DNA from: Natronomonas sp.
GTDB lineage: Archaea; Halobacteriota; Halobacteria; Halobacteriales; Haloarculaceae
Direction: 5' to 3'
DNA: 6,882 nt
NCBI GenBank assembly: GCA_007121575.1
Contig: SKKJ01000053.1
Location: 1 to 6,882, forward strand
Each line of letters begins with the position of its first letter. Within the stretch, counting starts at the first letter, position 1. This document shows positions 1 through 5,665 of the stretch, piece by piece. The position numbers and the translations under genes are program-made. Under the pieces are notes generated by a model that searched no databases, was not told the origin of the DNA, and saw only the letters and a program-made list of their open reading frames with translations.

Positions 1-594
1 CAGATTTCGGCGACCGCGATCGAAGTCGGCGGCCAACGTGGAACCGACGGTGATCATCTCATTGGCCGCTCTCTTCGCGAATTTCGAATGATTTGGACGA
101 CGTGGGGGCGCTGGAAAGCCAACCATCCCGAGACGCTCATCATGACCACCGAAACCGGGTTCGCCCGGAATTACAACTCAGATCCGTACGGCTCGTACAC
201 GCCCGTTTCCGGCCATTACGCGGTCGGAACCTCGAGACGCCCCGACTTCCCGTTGCTCGCTGGACCGGACGGCAACGAAAAGCAGGTGGTTCTCGGCGCG
301 CGAACCTCCGAGGGTGCCATCGCCTTCGACAAGCTAACGCTGCTCGAAGAGTCAGTACTCACGGGAACGATCGGGGAGACACCCGTCGTGGCGGTTGCAG
401 ATGAGACACTCGCGACGGGATACGTGTACGAGAACCCGGATGAATCTGCGGTCACGGCCGTCGACGAGGGATACGCTGTCGATGATGCAACGGCACGACC
501 GGCCAAGTTACCGCTCGAACCGATCGTCGCGTTCGATGCGATGTGGTTCGCCTGGTTCGGGTATTATCCGGATACCGAACGCGTTGGGATCTAA
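1..594 (+). CDS. DUF3179 domain protein, C-terminal part (5' truncated by window edge)
   Basis: The frame is open from base 1 to TAA at 592-594, giving 197 codons. The first in-frame ATG at 88 is internal, because the family pattern already continues upstream of it. I recognise the DUF3179 family from the W-x-x-W region followed by His-Pro-Glu-Thr, a 'TGFARNYNSDPYGSY' stretch (the family's Arg-Tyr...Asp-Pro-Tyr signature), and the later 'KQVVLGA' segment. Family members are usually around 300-400 aa, so roughly the N-terminal half is probably missing. The biochemical role of DUF3179 is not established. The membrane-protein gene that follows starts only 2 nt after this stop, so the two are probably co-transcribed. 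Family assignment is from memory of the motif pattern; the truncated start is certain in the sense that no upstream stop is seen. Confidence 0.8.
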   Translation, partial: QISATAIEVGGQRGTDGDHLIGRSLREFRMIWTTWGRWKANHPETLIMTTETGFARNYNSDPYGSYTPVSGHYAVGTSRRPDFPLLAGPDGNEKQVVLGARTSEGAIAFDKLTLLEESVLTGTIGETPVVAVADETLATGYVYENPDESAVTAVDEGYAVDDATARPAKLPLEPIVAFDAMWFAWFGYYPDTERVGI

Positions 595-596
595 CG

Positions 597-1241
597 ATGT
601 GCGCAGGCTCTGAATCCAACGTTCGATCGAGATCGCCGACGCCACGCACGGCTCCTCTCCGGTGGTTCCGTCAACTCCTCGCTCAGACTCAAACCGCGAT
701 CCGGGGCGCACTTTCTCGTCGCGATGGACAACTCAGTTTCGTTTCGGTGACCGTTCTCTATCTGCTCACCTATCTATGGGCGATCCGTCATCTCACGCTG
801 TCCGGGACTGGCGGGGTCGATATGTTCGTCGTTGACGAGCCGGGTCGGATGGCACTTCGACAGCAATCGACGTTCCTCTTCGAGACGGTTGCGGTCGTCG
901 AATTCGGCCCGATCGTCTATCTCTTCGGTCCGATAAACGTGCTGCTCGGTCTCGGTCTCGCGATGCTCGTCGGGACGACGCTTGCGGTTTCGATCGTCTC
1001 GTGGCGTAGCCCCTCGTCCTGTCGGTTGGGCGCTGGAGCCGGGGCGAGCGCTGGCCTTCCGGGACTCGTCTCCGGATTCGCCTGCTGTGGCCCACAGCTG
1101 CTCGTCGTCATCGGTCTGCAAGCCTCGGCCGGCCTCATTGCGGCATTGCAGTGGATGGTTCCGTTGGCCGTCGTATCGCTCGTTGGAACGTTACTGTGGG
1201 TCGGAAGCAAGGTCGAACCCGAAACGATGTCGCCGTCCTAA
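597..1241 (+). CDS. Small multi-pass membrane protein with CCGP motif
   Basis: This is a 214-aa protein starting at ATG 597, 2 nt after the stop of the DUF3179 gene. The frame stays open further upstream, but an earlier start would overlap that gene by more than 50 nt. Residues 1-46 are basic and polar. Hydrophobic segments follow at about 47-64, 110-136, 148-174 and 178-203, with a possible additional short one near 95-110, so four or five membrane passes are likely. The third segment carries Phe-Ala-Cys-Cys-Gly-Pro at 161-166, placing two adjacent cysteines in or at the edge of the membrane; Cys142 lies just before it. Such a pair could bind a metal or undergo redox chemistry, but nothing else supports either. 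No Shine-Dalgarno is evident, so translation may be coupled to the upstream gene. I do not recognise a named family. Confidence 0.82.
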   Translation: MCAGSESNVRSRSPTPRTAPLRWFRQLLAQTQTAIRGALSRRDGQLSFVSVTVLYLLTYLWAIRHLTLSGTGGVDMFVVDEPGRMALRQQSTFLFETVAVVEFGPIVYLFGPINVLLGLGLAMLVGTTLAVSIVSWRSPSSCRLGAGAGASAGLPGLVSGFACCGPQLLVVIGLQASAGLIAALQWMVPLAVVSLVGTLLWVGSKVEPETMSPS

Positions 1242-1278
1242 GCCGGCTGTTCGTCACATCAGGACCGCCGACACCCAA

Positions 1279-1288
1279 CTTTTTAAGT
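1279..1288 (+). promoter_or_regulatory. TATA-like box for the 1311 gene
   Basis: The run CTTTTTAAGT is centred about 28 nt before the ATG at 1311. That is the spacing expected for a haloarchaeal TATA box driving a leaderless mRNA that begins at or next to the start codon. The same T-run lies 38 nt past the stop of the membrane-protein gene and could also serve as a U-rich archaeal terminator for it. Confidence 0.6.
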
Positions 1289-1310
1289 AACGATCTCTCT
1301 GATACCGTGT

Positions 1311-1898
1311 ATGTGCCCGCCAGCGCCGCCGATCTCCGAGCCAACGTTCGAAGCACGCGGGTGGGTTCGTTCCGATGACCGGACGGAGACTGTCTTCGAG
1401 GGCCTCGGCGTGGTCGTCGAAAGTCGGACGCTGGTTTATGAGGATGCCGACCTTCGGGCCGCGGTCACGGAAGCCGGCGGTCCCGATCGGATCTGGCGGT
1501 TTCTCTTCGTCTCCCGGCTCGAAATCACGCCCTCACCGGTGTTCGGTATACACGCTGCGATCCGGCCACACGTCCTTCGAGAATCGAAACGAGCGTTCGC
1601 CGAGCAGCTTCACGGGCGCGATATCGAGCGAATCGAAACCGGTGACACCGACCGAACCGAGGTGGCCGGCGATCGGCACGCCCGAGTCACCCCATACCGA
1701 GGGACGATGGTTGTCGAATCGTCCAATGGCCGACCGCATGAGGTCGCTATCATCGCTCGGCTCGTGTTGTGGTACGATGACGGTTTTTATATTGCCGGCT
1801 GTGCCTCCCCGTCAGGAGAACTAAACGGGTGGACGACGGTTGAAACCGACGGAGAGGCGCTCGTATCACTGATTCAGAGCGTGCTCGACGCTGAGTAA
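1311..1898 (+). CDS. Uncharacterised haloarchaeal protein, 195 aa
   Basis: An ATG at 1311 opens a 195-aa acidic protein ending in TAA at 1896-1898. The start is supported by a TATA-like box about 28 nt upstream. No signal peptide or transmembrane helix is visible. The N-terminus is proline-rich (residues 1-11), followed by a predicted alpha/beta pattern with strands such as 'GLGVVVESRTLVYED', a central 'WRFLFVSRLEI' segment and a C-terminal 'EVAIIARLVLWYDDGFYIAG' type strand pair. I see no nucleotide-binding, metal-binding or catalytic signature. It probably belongs to a haloarchaea-restricted conserved family, but I cannot name one. It converges on trmI with a single base between the two stop codons, so the 3' ends of the two transcripts must overlap. 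Confidence 0.78.
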   Translation: MCPPAPPISEPTFEARGWVRSDDRTETVFEGLGVVVESRTLVYEDADLRAAVTEAGGPDRIWRFLFVSRLEITPSPVFGIHAAIRPHVLRESKRAFAEQLHGRDIERIETGDTDRTEVAGDRHARVTPYRGTMVVESSNGRPHEVAIIARLVLWYDDGFYIAGCASPSGELNGWTTVETDGEALVSLIQSVLDAE

Positions 1899-1899
1899 C

Positions 1900-2652
1900 T
1901 CACTCGAAGCGCGGTCTGAACCGAGCGAAAACGAGATAGCCGGTGTGTCCGACGCCGGCCGTCGAGGGACGAGACCCTCGCTCATCGAAATCCATCTCAC
2001 GCTGGATCGTTTCGAGCGTCTCGATATCGGACAATCCGGCTTCGCGGGCGGCTTCAACGGCTTCGCGGGCGGCTTCGATGAACGGAGAATACACCGCGAT
2101 GAACCCGCCGGGGGCGAGCAGTTGAGGCGCGCGCGCGACGACGCTTGCGGCGTCTTCGGTATCGAGCGTGATGAGATCGAACCCGCCGTCGAGTTCGTTG
2201 AGTTCGTCGGTTAGATCGCCGGTTCGAACGTCGACGAACTCGGAAACGCCGGCGGTCGACATGTTCTCTCTGGCGACGTCGGCGAACTCGCGGTTGCGCT
2301 CGTACGTCGTCACCTCGACACCGAGCCGGCCGAGATACGCCGCGAGCACGCCGGTTCCGGTCCCCGCGTCGAGTACGCGATCACCCGAGGCGATCCCGGT
2401 GTGGCCGATGACGAGCCCGATATCGCGCGGCATCATCGGCGCGCCGGTCCGCTCTAAGTGATCGAAGAGATCGGGGCCGCGGAGCCGTCTGACTTCGAAC
2501 GCCTCGCCGAGATGTGTCTCGATGACCGTTCCGGATTGGACGTCTTCGGGGACGTCGAGCACGCCGAGATCGGTTTCTTGGGTCGTACCGGGTTCGAGCA
2601 GGAACTCACGGCTTCCGCGGACGACGAGCACGCGACGGTCGGTTCGCGTCAC
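1900..2652 (-). CDS. trmI: tRNA (adenine-N1)-methyltransferase TrmI, archaeal type
   Basis: This 250-aa protein is an S-adenosylmethionine-dependent Rossmann methyltransferase of the TrmI/Trm61 family. In archaea the family makes m1A at tRNA positions 57/58 in the T-loop. Residues 1-75 form the small N-terminal beta domain. '[12 protein letters not shown]' (68-79) corresponds to the family's Arg...Pro-Lys-Asp segment before the catalytic domain. SAM motif I is [11 protein letters not shown] (93-103), Glu118 is the acidic residue that would hold the ribose, Asp146 lies in motif III, and 'LDT' at 163-165 supplies the motif IV aspartate. The end, '[17 protein letters not shown]', is typical of the family. 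The start is GTG at 2652, overlapping the nac stop in GTGA (4-nt overlap), which points to translational coupling. Residues 194-204 contain a duplicated Glu-Ala-Ala-Arg-Glu-Ala stretch. Confidence 0.93.
   Translation of the reverse strand: MTRTDRRVLVVRGSREFLLEPGTTQETDLGVLDVPEDVQSGTVIETHLGEAFEVRRLRGPDLFDHLERTGAPMMPRDIGLVIGHTGIASGDRVLDAGTGTGVLAAYLGRLGVEVTTYERNREFADVARENMSTAGVSEFVDVRTGDLTDELNELDGGFDLITLDTEDAASVVARAPQLLAPGGFIAVYSPFIEAAREAVEAAREAGLSDIETLETIQREMDFDERGSRPSTAGVGHTGYLVFARFRPRFE
2037..2076 (-). repeat. Tandem 21-bp coding repeat in trmI
   Basis: Two identical 19-nt blocks lie at 2037-2055 and 2058-2076, a period of 21 nt or seven codons. They encode the repeated alanine/arginine/glutamate helix around residues 193-205 of TrmI. 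The match is exact over 19 nt and stays in frame. It may be a recent slippage duplication, or simply codon convergence in an Ala-Arg-Glu helix. Confidence 0.75.
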
Positions 2653-3041
2653 TCCAGTTTCTGGACGGCCGCGGCGAGATCGCCGGTCTCTTCGAGCGCA
2701 TCGCGGGCTTCGTCCTCCGAAACGCCGGTTCGCTGGGCGACGATCGCAACGTCATCGGCCGAAAACTCGCTGTCGGTGCTCGTCTCTGCGCCCCCGTCCG
2801 AACCGTCCGAACCGTCCGAACCGTCCGAACCGCGCGGACGCGACTCCGGCTCGCCGACGATCTGGTAGGTCTGTTGTCCCTGGGCGTCCATTCGCTGCAC
2901 ATCGGCATCGTGGAAGACGAGGTCTTCCTCGGCCGTGCGGATAATGACCTCTTCGGCGTCGATATCCTCGAGGTCGATCCCCATCTGGTTCATCATCTGT
3001 TTCATCTTGCGCGGGTTCAACCCGCCGCCTCCTCCGAACAT
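2649..3041 (-). CDS. nac: Nascent polypeptide-associated complex protein (archaeal NAC)
   Basis: This 130-aa protein is the archaeal NAC homologue, which acts as a homodimer on nascent chains leaving the ribosome. It begins '[20 protein letters not shown]', the usual haloarchaeal NAC start. A beta-rich NAC domain follows at about 22-64 ('[17 protein letters not shown]...QTYQIVGEP'), then a Gly-Ser-Asp repeat linker at 71-83, and a C-terminal UBA domain at about 94-130. I chose ATG 3041 over the in-frame TTG at 3068 for three reasons: it matches the family N-terminus, a TATA-like box lies 28 nt upstream, and the TTG falls inside that box. A GGAGGT sits directly against the ATG with no spacer, too close to work as a normal Shine-Dalgarno. 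The stop overlaps the trmI start. Confidence 0.94.
   Translation of the reverse strand: MFGGGGGLNPRKMKQMMNQMGIDLEDIDAEEVIIRTAEEDLVFHDADVQRMDAQGQQTYQIVGEPESRPRGSDGSDGSDGSDGGAETSTDSEFSADDVAIVAQRTGVSEDEARDALEETGDLAAAVQKLE
2796..2831 (-). repeat. 4 x 9-bp coding minisatellite in the NAC linker
   Basis: Four perfect tandem copies of GTCCGAACC (+ strand reading) run from 2796 to 2831. On the coding strand they give Gly-Ser-Asp repeats joining the NAC domain to the UBA domain. Because the unit is three codons, gain or loss of copies would change only linker length. Confidence 0.95.
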
Positions 3042-3063
3042 ACCTCCGATGAGGGCTTCGTGA

Positions 3064-3073
3064 CCCAAAAAGA
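3064..3073 (-). promoter_or_regulatory. TATA-like box for nac (and trmI)
   Basis: On the - strand this reads TCTTTTTGGG, with the T-run at 3071-3067, centred 28 nt upstream of the nac ATG. It lies in the 82-nt gap after engB and suggests a separate leaderless nac-trmI transcript. It could alternatively act as a U-rich terminator for engB; both roles are possible. Confidence 0.5.
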
Positions 3074-3123
3074 CTGCTAGTCACAACGCCGTCTGTTTCA
3101 TCGAACGCCCCGATCGTTTCGTT

Positions 3124-3741
3124 TCAGAAGAATTTGAACAGATCGTCGCGCTTTTGTTCGTGAAGGTGCTGGCGAACAGCCTCGTTGAGCGGTTCGATCG
3201 AGCCCCGTTTCGCCGAGATCGGCGCGAAGACATCGTCGAACTGCTGCCACGGTGGATACAGACCGAGCCGTTCGGCGAGTTCGTCGAGTCGTTCGTCGCG
3301 GTCGTCGACTTTGTCCATCTTGTTCACCGCGACGACCGCCGGGATGTCCAACTCTTGCAGAAAGCCGAACATCTCGACGTCGTGTGGGATCTCGTTTTCG
3401 CCCGAATGGCGATCGATGATGTCGATCACCGCCTTGCCGTCGACGACCAGGATGCCGACCAAGATCTTTTCGGCGTTCGCTTCGATATAGCGGACCACAT
3501 CGGTTTTGATCCGCTCTCGGACGTCGTCCGGAACGCCTCGCATATAGCCGAACCCGGGGAGATCGGTGATAACGAAATCTTCCGGCCCCCAGTCGTAGTG
3601 ATTCGGTTTCTTCGTCACGCCAGGGTTGCTACCCGTGGTGACATCGTGTCCCGTCAGCTCTCGCATGAGCGTCGACTTCCCGACGTTGGAACGCCCGATG
3701 AGGATCACCTCGGCGTCTCGATCGGGGCGGTTCTCGAACAT
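3124..3741 (-). CDS. engB: EngB-type GTP-binding protein
   Basis: This 205-aa single-domain GTPase belongs to the EngB/YihA branch of the TRAFAC class, which in bacteria assists late large-subunit ribosome assembly; the archaeal role is inferred. All G motifs are visible: G1 GRSNVGKS at 16-23, G2 Thr43 within '[11 protein letters not shown]', G3 DLPG at 60-63, G4 NKMD at 140-143 and G5 SAK at 176-178. The order and length fit the family. I chose ATG 3741, giving '[16 protein letters not shown]'. An in-frame GTG at 3822 directly follows the polD1 stop and would add 27 residues, but they look like translated intergenic DNA. In addition, a TATA-like TTTTA sits 26 nt before the ATG. The gene lies between polD1 and nac on the same strand. 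Confidence 0.93.
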   Translation of the reverse strand: MFENRPDRDAEVILIGRSNVGKSTLMRELTGHDVTTGSNPGVTKKPNHYDWGPEDFVITDLPGFGYMRGVPDDVRERIKTDVVRYIEANAEKILVGILVVDGKAVIDIIDRHSGENEIPHDVEMFGFLQELDIPAVVAVNKMDKVDDRDERLDELAERLGLYPPWQQFDDVFAPISAKRGSIEPLNEAVRQHLHEQKRDDLFKFF

Positions 3742-3758
3742 ACCGTGCGTTGGCCCTT

Positions 3759-3775
3759 GTCGCCTAAAAGGCGAC
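3759..3775. promoter_or_regulatory. Palindrome enclosing the engB TATA-like box
   Basis: GTCGCC-TAAAA-GGCGAC is a perfect 6-bp inverted repeat with a 5-nt centre. On the - strand the centre reads TTTTA and lies 26 nt before the engB ATG, where a TATA box for a leaderless transcript would be. It could be an operator that blocks TBP access, or a hairpin at the 3' end of the polD1 transcript, whose stop is 48 nt upstream. The symmetry is seen; the function is inferred. Confidence 0.5.
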
Positions 3776-3822
3776 CGATCGGGCGAGCTCGCTTCGTCCG
3801 CATTCGCTTCCTTCGACCTCAC

Positions 3823-5487
3823 TCAGGTGAACTTCCGAACGGTCATCTCAAGCGTGTCCAAATCGAGAATCGGCGCGAATCCGACATCCGGATCGATGTT
3901 GACGCTCTTTTGGAACGCCGTCTGTGCCTGCCAACAACCGGAGTTAACCGCCAGCACGTTCCGGTATTTACCCCACCCGAGTTTGTGAACGTGACCCGTA
4001 TGGAAGACGTCCGGGACCTCTTCCATGACGAGATAATCCTTTTTCTCCGGGGCGATTCGGGTGTGATTACCGAACTGCGGGGCGACGTGGCGCTTTTTCA
4101 AGAGCTGGTACATCGCCAGGTGCGGTTCGTCGTAGTTCGCTTTCTCTTCGGGGAGTTCGGCGATGACCTCGTCCAAGGAGACGCCGTGATACATGAGTAC
4201 CGATACACCTTCGATATCGATGATTGCCGGATTCGACGCGATCCGCGCGTCGTGTGCGGTCATGATCTCCCGCAACTCCTCGTCGAACCCGGGTTGCGGT
4301 TCGGCGAGTCGGACGGCGTCGTGATTGCCGGGAATCATGACGATCTCTATATCGCCCGGCACTTCCTTGAGATACTCCGAGAACGCTTCGTACTGATCGA
4401 AAATATCGATCACGTCGAGCTCTTTATCCTGTTCGGGATAGACGCCGACGCCTTCGACCATGTCGCCCGCGATCAACAGATACTCGACTCGCGCCGCTTC
4501 CGGTGTGTGTAGCCACGAGGCGAACTCGCTCCAGGCGTCAGCGACGAACTCTTGACTTCCGACGTGGACGTCGCTTATCAACGCGGCTTGGACGTGTCGG
4601 TCGGCGGTTGACGGTTTGTGTGTCCGGGGAACGTCTGGGAAATACAACTCATCGACGAACAGGATACCGCCGTCATCCGAGATCGTTCCCTCGACGGCGA
4701 TCACTTCGTCGAACAGGAGTTCCTCGACGAGTCCGGCGATTGATTTGTCCTTCATCACGAGACAGGGAAACACGCCGGTCGTGTCCTCGAGTTCGATGAG
4801 CCAGTGACCGGACGCGGTCGATCGGATATCCGAGATCATGCCGATCATCCCGGCGTCACCACCGCCCGGACTCGCCTGAATCGCCGTCGCGTTCCGGTGA
4901 TTGACGCGGCCACGAAGCGTTTTCGCGAGTCGTTCGTATCGATCCCGAAACGTCGCCACGAAATCGTCGTACTCGCCGGTTCCGGTCGAATAACCCGTCA
5001 TGTCGTTTCCGATCTCGACCGACCGAAGCGAGAGGTCTGCGTTTCTTGTCGAGGTGTCGTCCGCGATCCGCTCGTCGGGATCTATCGGTGCTTTTGTGGT
5101 GGCTTCGCCGCCTTCATTCGAAGACCCCTTCGTTTCCACTGGAACACGCTCCGTAGACGTGGCTGATTCTGGTTCATTCGTTCCAGTCGAAACGAAGGGG
5201 TCCTCTTGCTCTGACGACTCCGGCGCTTTCACACCCGGGTGCTGTTCGGCCGTCGCTGAGTCCGTCGCAGAAATCGGATCTCGGCGTCCTCGCGGGTTTG
5301 TTTCGAGGACGTCACGAACGTCGTCCGCGGTCAGCTTCACCGCGCCGTCGGGAATTGCTTCGACGGCGATTGCGAGTGCCTCCGCGGTGTTTTCAGCCCC
5401 CGCGAGCAGCGTGACGGCCTCCCGATCGACCATATAGCCGTGACTCGCGAGTTCGCGAGCGATTCGCGCCGGTTCCTCTAATGGCAC
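3823..5487 (-). CDS. polD1: DNA polymerase D small subunit (DP1, 3'-5' exonuclease)
   Basis: This 554-aa protein is the small subunit of the archaeal replicative polymerase PolD. It partners the catalytic DP2 subunit and carries an Mre11-like proofreading nuclease. Residues 1-62 form a small helical N-terminal domain, about 66-165 is an acidic Ser/Thr-rich linker, and an OB fold lies at about 190-285 ('GMIGMISDIRSTASGHWLIELED'). The calcineurin-like phosphodiesterase domain spans about 298-554. Its metal-binding motifs are intact: DVH 306-308, GD 341-342, GNHD 387-390, His434 in 'MYHG', and GHVH 498-501. The start is GTG 5487 ('MPLEEPARIARELASHGY'), typical of haloarchaeal DP1, with a TATA-like box 26-27 nt upstream. 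An out-of-frame ATG overlaps it by two bases. A 23-bp inverted repeat falls in the linker. DP2 is not in this window. Confidence 0.96.
   Translation of the reverse strand: MPLEEPARIARELASHGYMVDREAVTLLAGAENTAEALAIAVEAIPDGAVKLTADDVRDVLETNPRGRRDPISATDSATAEQHPGVKAPESSEQEDPFVSTGTNEPESATSTERVPVETKGSSNEGGEATTKAPIDPDERIADDTSTRNADLSLRSVEIGNDMTGYSTGTGEYDDFVATFRDRYERLAKTLRGRVNHRNATAIQASPGGGDAGMIGMISDIRSTASGHWLIELEDTTGVFPCLVMKDKSIAGLVEELLFDEVIAVEGTISDDGGILFVDELYFPDVPRTHKPSTADRHVQAALISDVHVGSQEFVADAWSEFASWLHTPEAARVEYLLIAGDMVEGVGVYPEQDKELDVIDIFDQYEAFSEYLKEVPGDIEIVMIPGNHDAVRLAEPQPGFDEELREIMTAHDARIASNPAIIDIEGVSVLMYHGVSLDEVIAELPEEKANYDEPHLAMYQLLKKRHVAPQFGNHTRIAPEKKDYLVMEEVPDVFHTGHVHKLGWGKYRNVLAVNSGCWQAQTAFQKSVNIDPDVGFAPILDLDTLEMTVRKFT
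5123..5202 (-). repeat. Near-perfect 23-bp inverted repeat inside the polD1 linker
   Basis: The arms at 5123-5145 and 5180-5202 are reverse complements with one mismatch in 23, separated by 34 nt. With one further mismatch the pairing extends to about 26 bp (5120-5205). On the coding strand the first arm gives Asp-Pro-Phe-Val-Ser-Thr-Gly (from residue 96) and the second gives Val-Pro-Val-Glu-Thr-Lys-Gly (115-121). The mRNA could form a long stable hairpin at this place. It lies in the unstructured linker between the N-terminal domain and the OB fold. Whether it is an inserted palindromic element, an invertible segment or an RNA signal cannot be told from one copy. Confidence 0.93.
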
Positions 5488-5665
5488 ATCCGTACGTCGC
5501 TACCGCCGGGCAAAAGCGTAGCGGACCCTCGTTCAACTCGCACCCATTTCGGCTCTGATCGGCCGGTGGTGGTGACAACCGTCTGTCGCGATCGAGATGA
5601 CAGTATATCACACGATGCGAACGAACCCAGAACGTTCACCTTTGCGCACCTGCTATCTACGCACA
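5488..5665. promoter_or_regulatory. Divergent promoter region between polD1 and sec11
   Basis: This 178-nt gap separates the two divergent genes. For polD1, the - strand reads GCTTTTG at 5517-5511, centred 26-27 nt before the GTG start, in line with the other leaderless genes here. An inverted repeat, CGCTAC (5498-5503) and GTAGCG (5518-5523), flanks this box and might be an operator. For sec11 there are two candidates. A weak CCTTTG at 5639-5644 is 24 nt before the ATG (leaderless), and AGTATATCAC at 5602-5611 would give a short leader of about 30-40 nt. I see no RNA gene or small ORF of substance here. Confidence 0.5.

Noticed and set aside
774..1121. Antisense open frames opposite the membrane-protein gene
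   Set aside because: They are arginine/aspartate-rich low-complexity translations typical of the wrong strand. The + strand frame gives coherent transmembrane helices.
1241..1290. Intrinsic terminator after the membrane-protein gene (AGCCGGCT palindrome, then T-run)
   Set aside because: The palindrome is only 8 bp without a loop, and the T-run is about 30 nt away and better placed as the TATA box of the next gene. I kept it only as a side possibility.
2796..2831. Possible CRISPR-like repeat array
   Set aside because: The units are 9 bp with no spacers and are in frame within nac, so it is a coding minisatellite.
3042..3068. nac start at TTG 3068
   Set aside because: The codon lies in the TATA-like run, and '[12 protein letters not shown]' from ATG 3041 is the usual haloarchaeal NAC N-terminus.
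3742..3822. Longer engB beginning at GTG 3822, directly after the polD1 stop
   Set aside because: The extra 27 residues do not look like EngB, the ATG at 3741 gives the typical N-terminus, and a TATA-like box lies inside the would-be extension.
3154..4512. 452-codon open frame on the + strand, opposite engB and polD1
   Set aside because: It runs antisense to two genes with complete, well-recognised motifs, has no domain I can recognise, and is explained by the codon bias of GC-rich haloarchaeal genes, which leaves the opposite strand open.
5000..5437. 145-codon + strand open frame containing the same peptides as the polD1 palindrome
   Set aside because: The shared peptides arise because the inverted repeat reads alike on both strands. 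The rest is Ser/Ala-rich shadow sequence opposite polD1.
5597..5665. sec11 start at ATG 5597
   Set aside because: The 23 added residues are basic and cysteine-containing, unlike the acidic tail that follows, and they overlap the likely promoter. ATG 5666 fits better.
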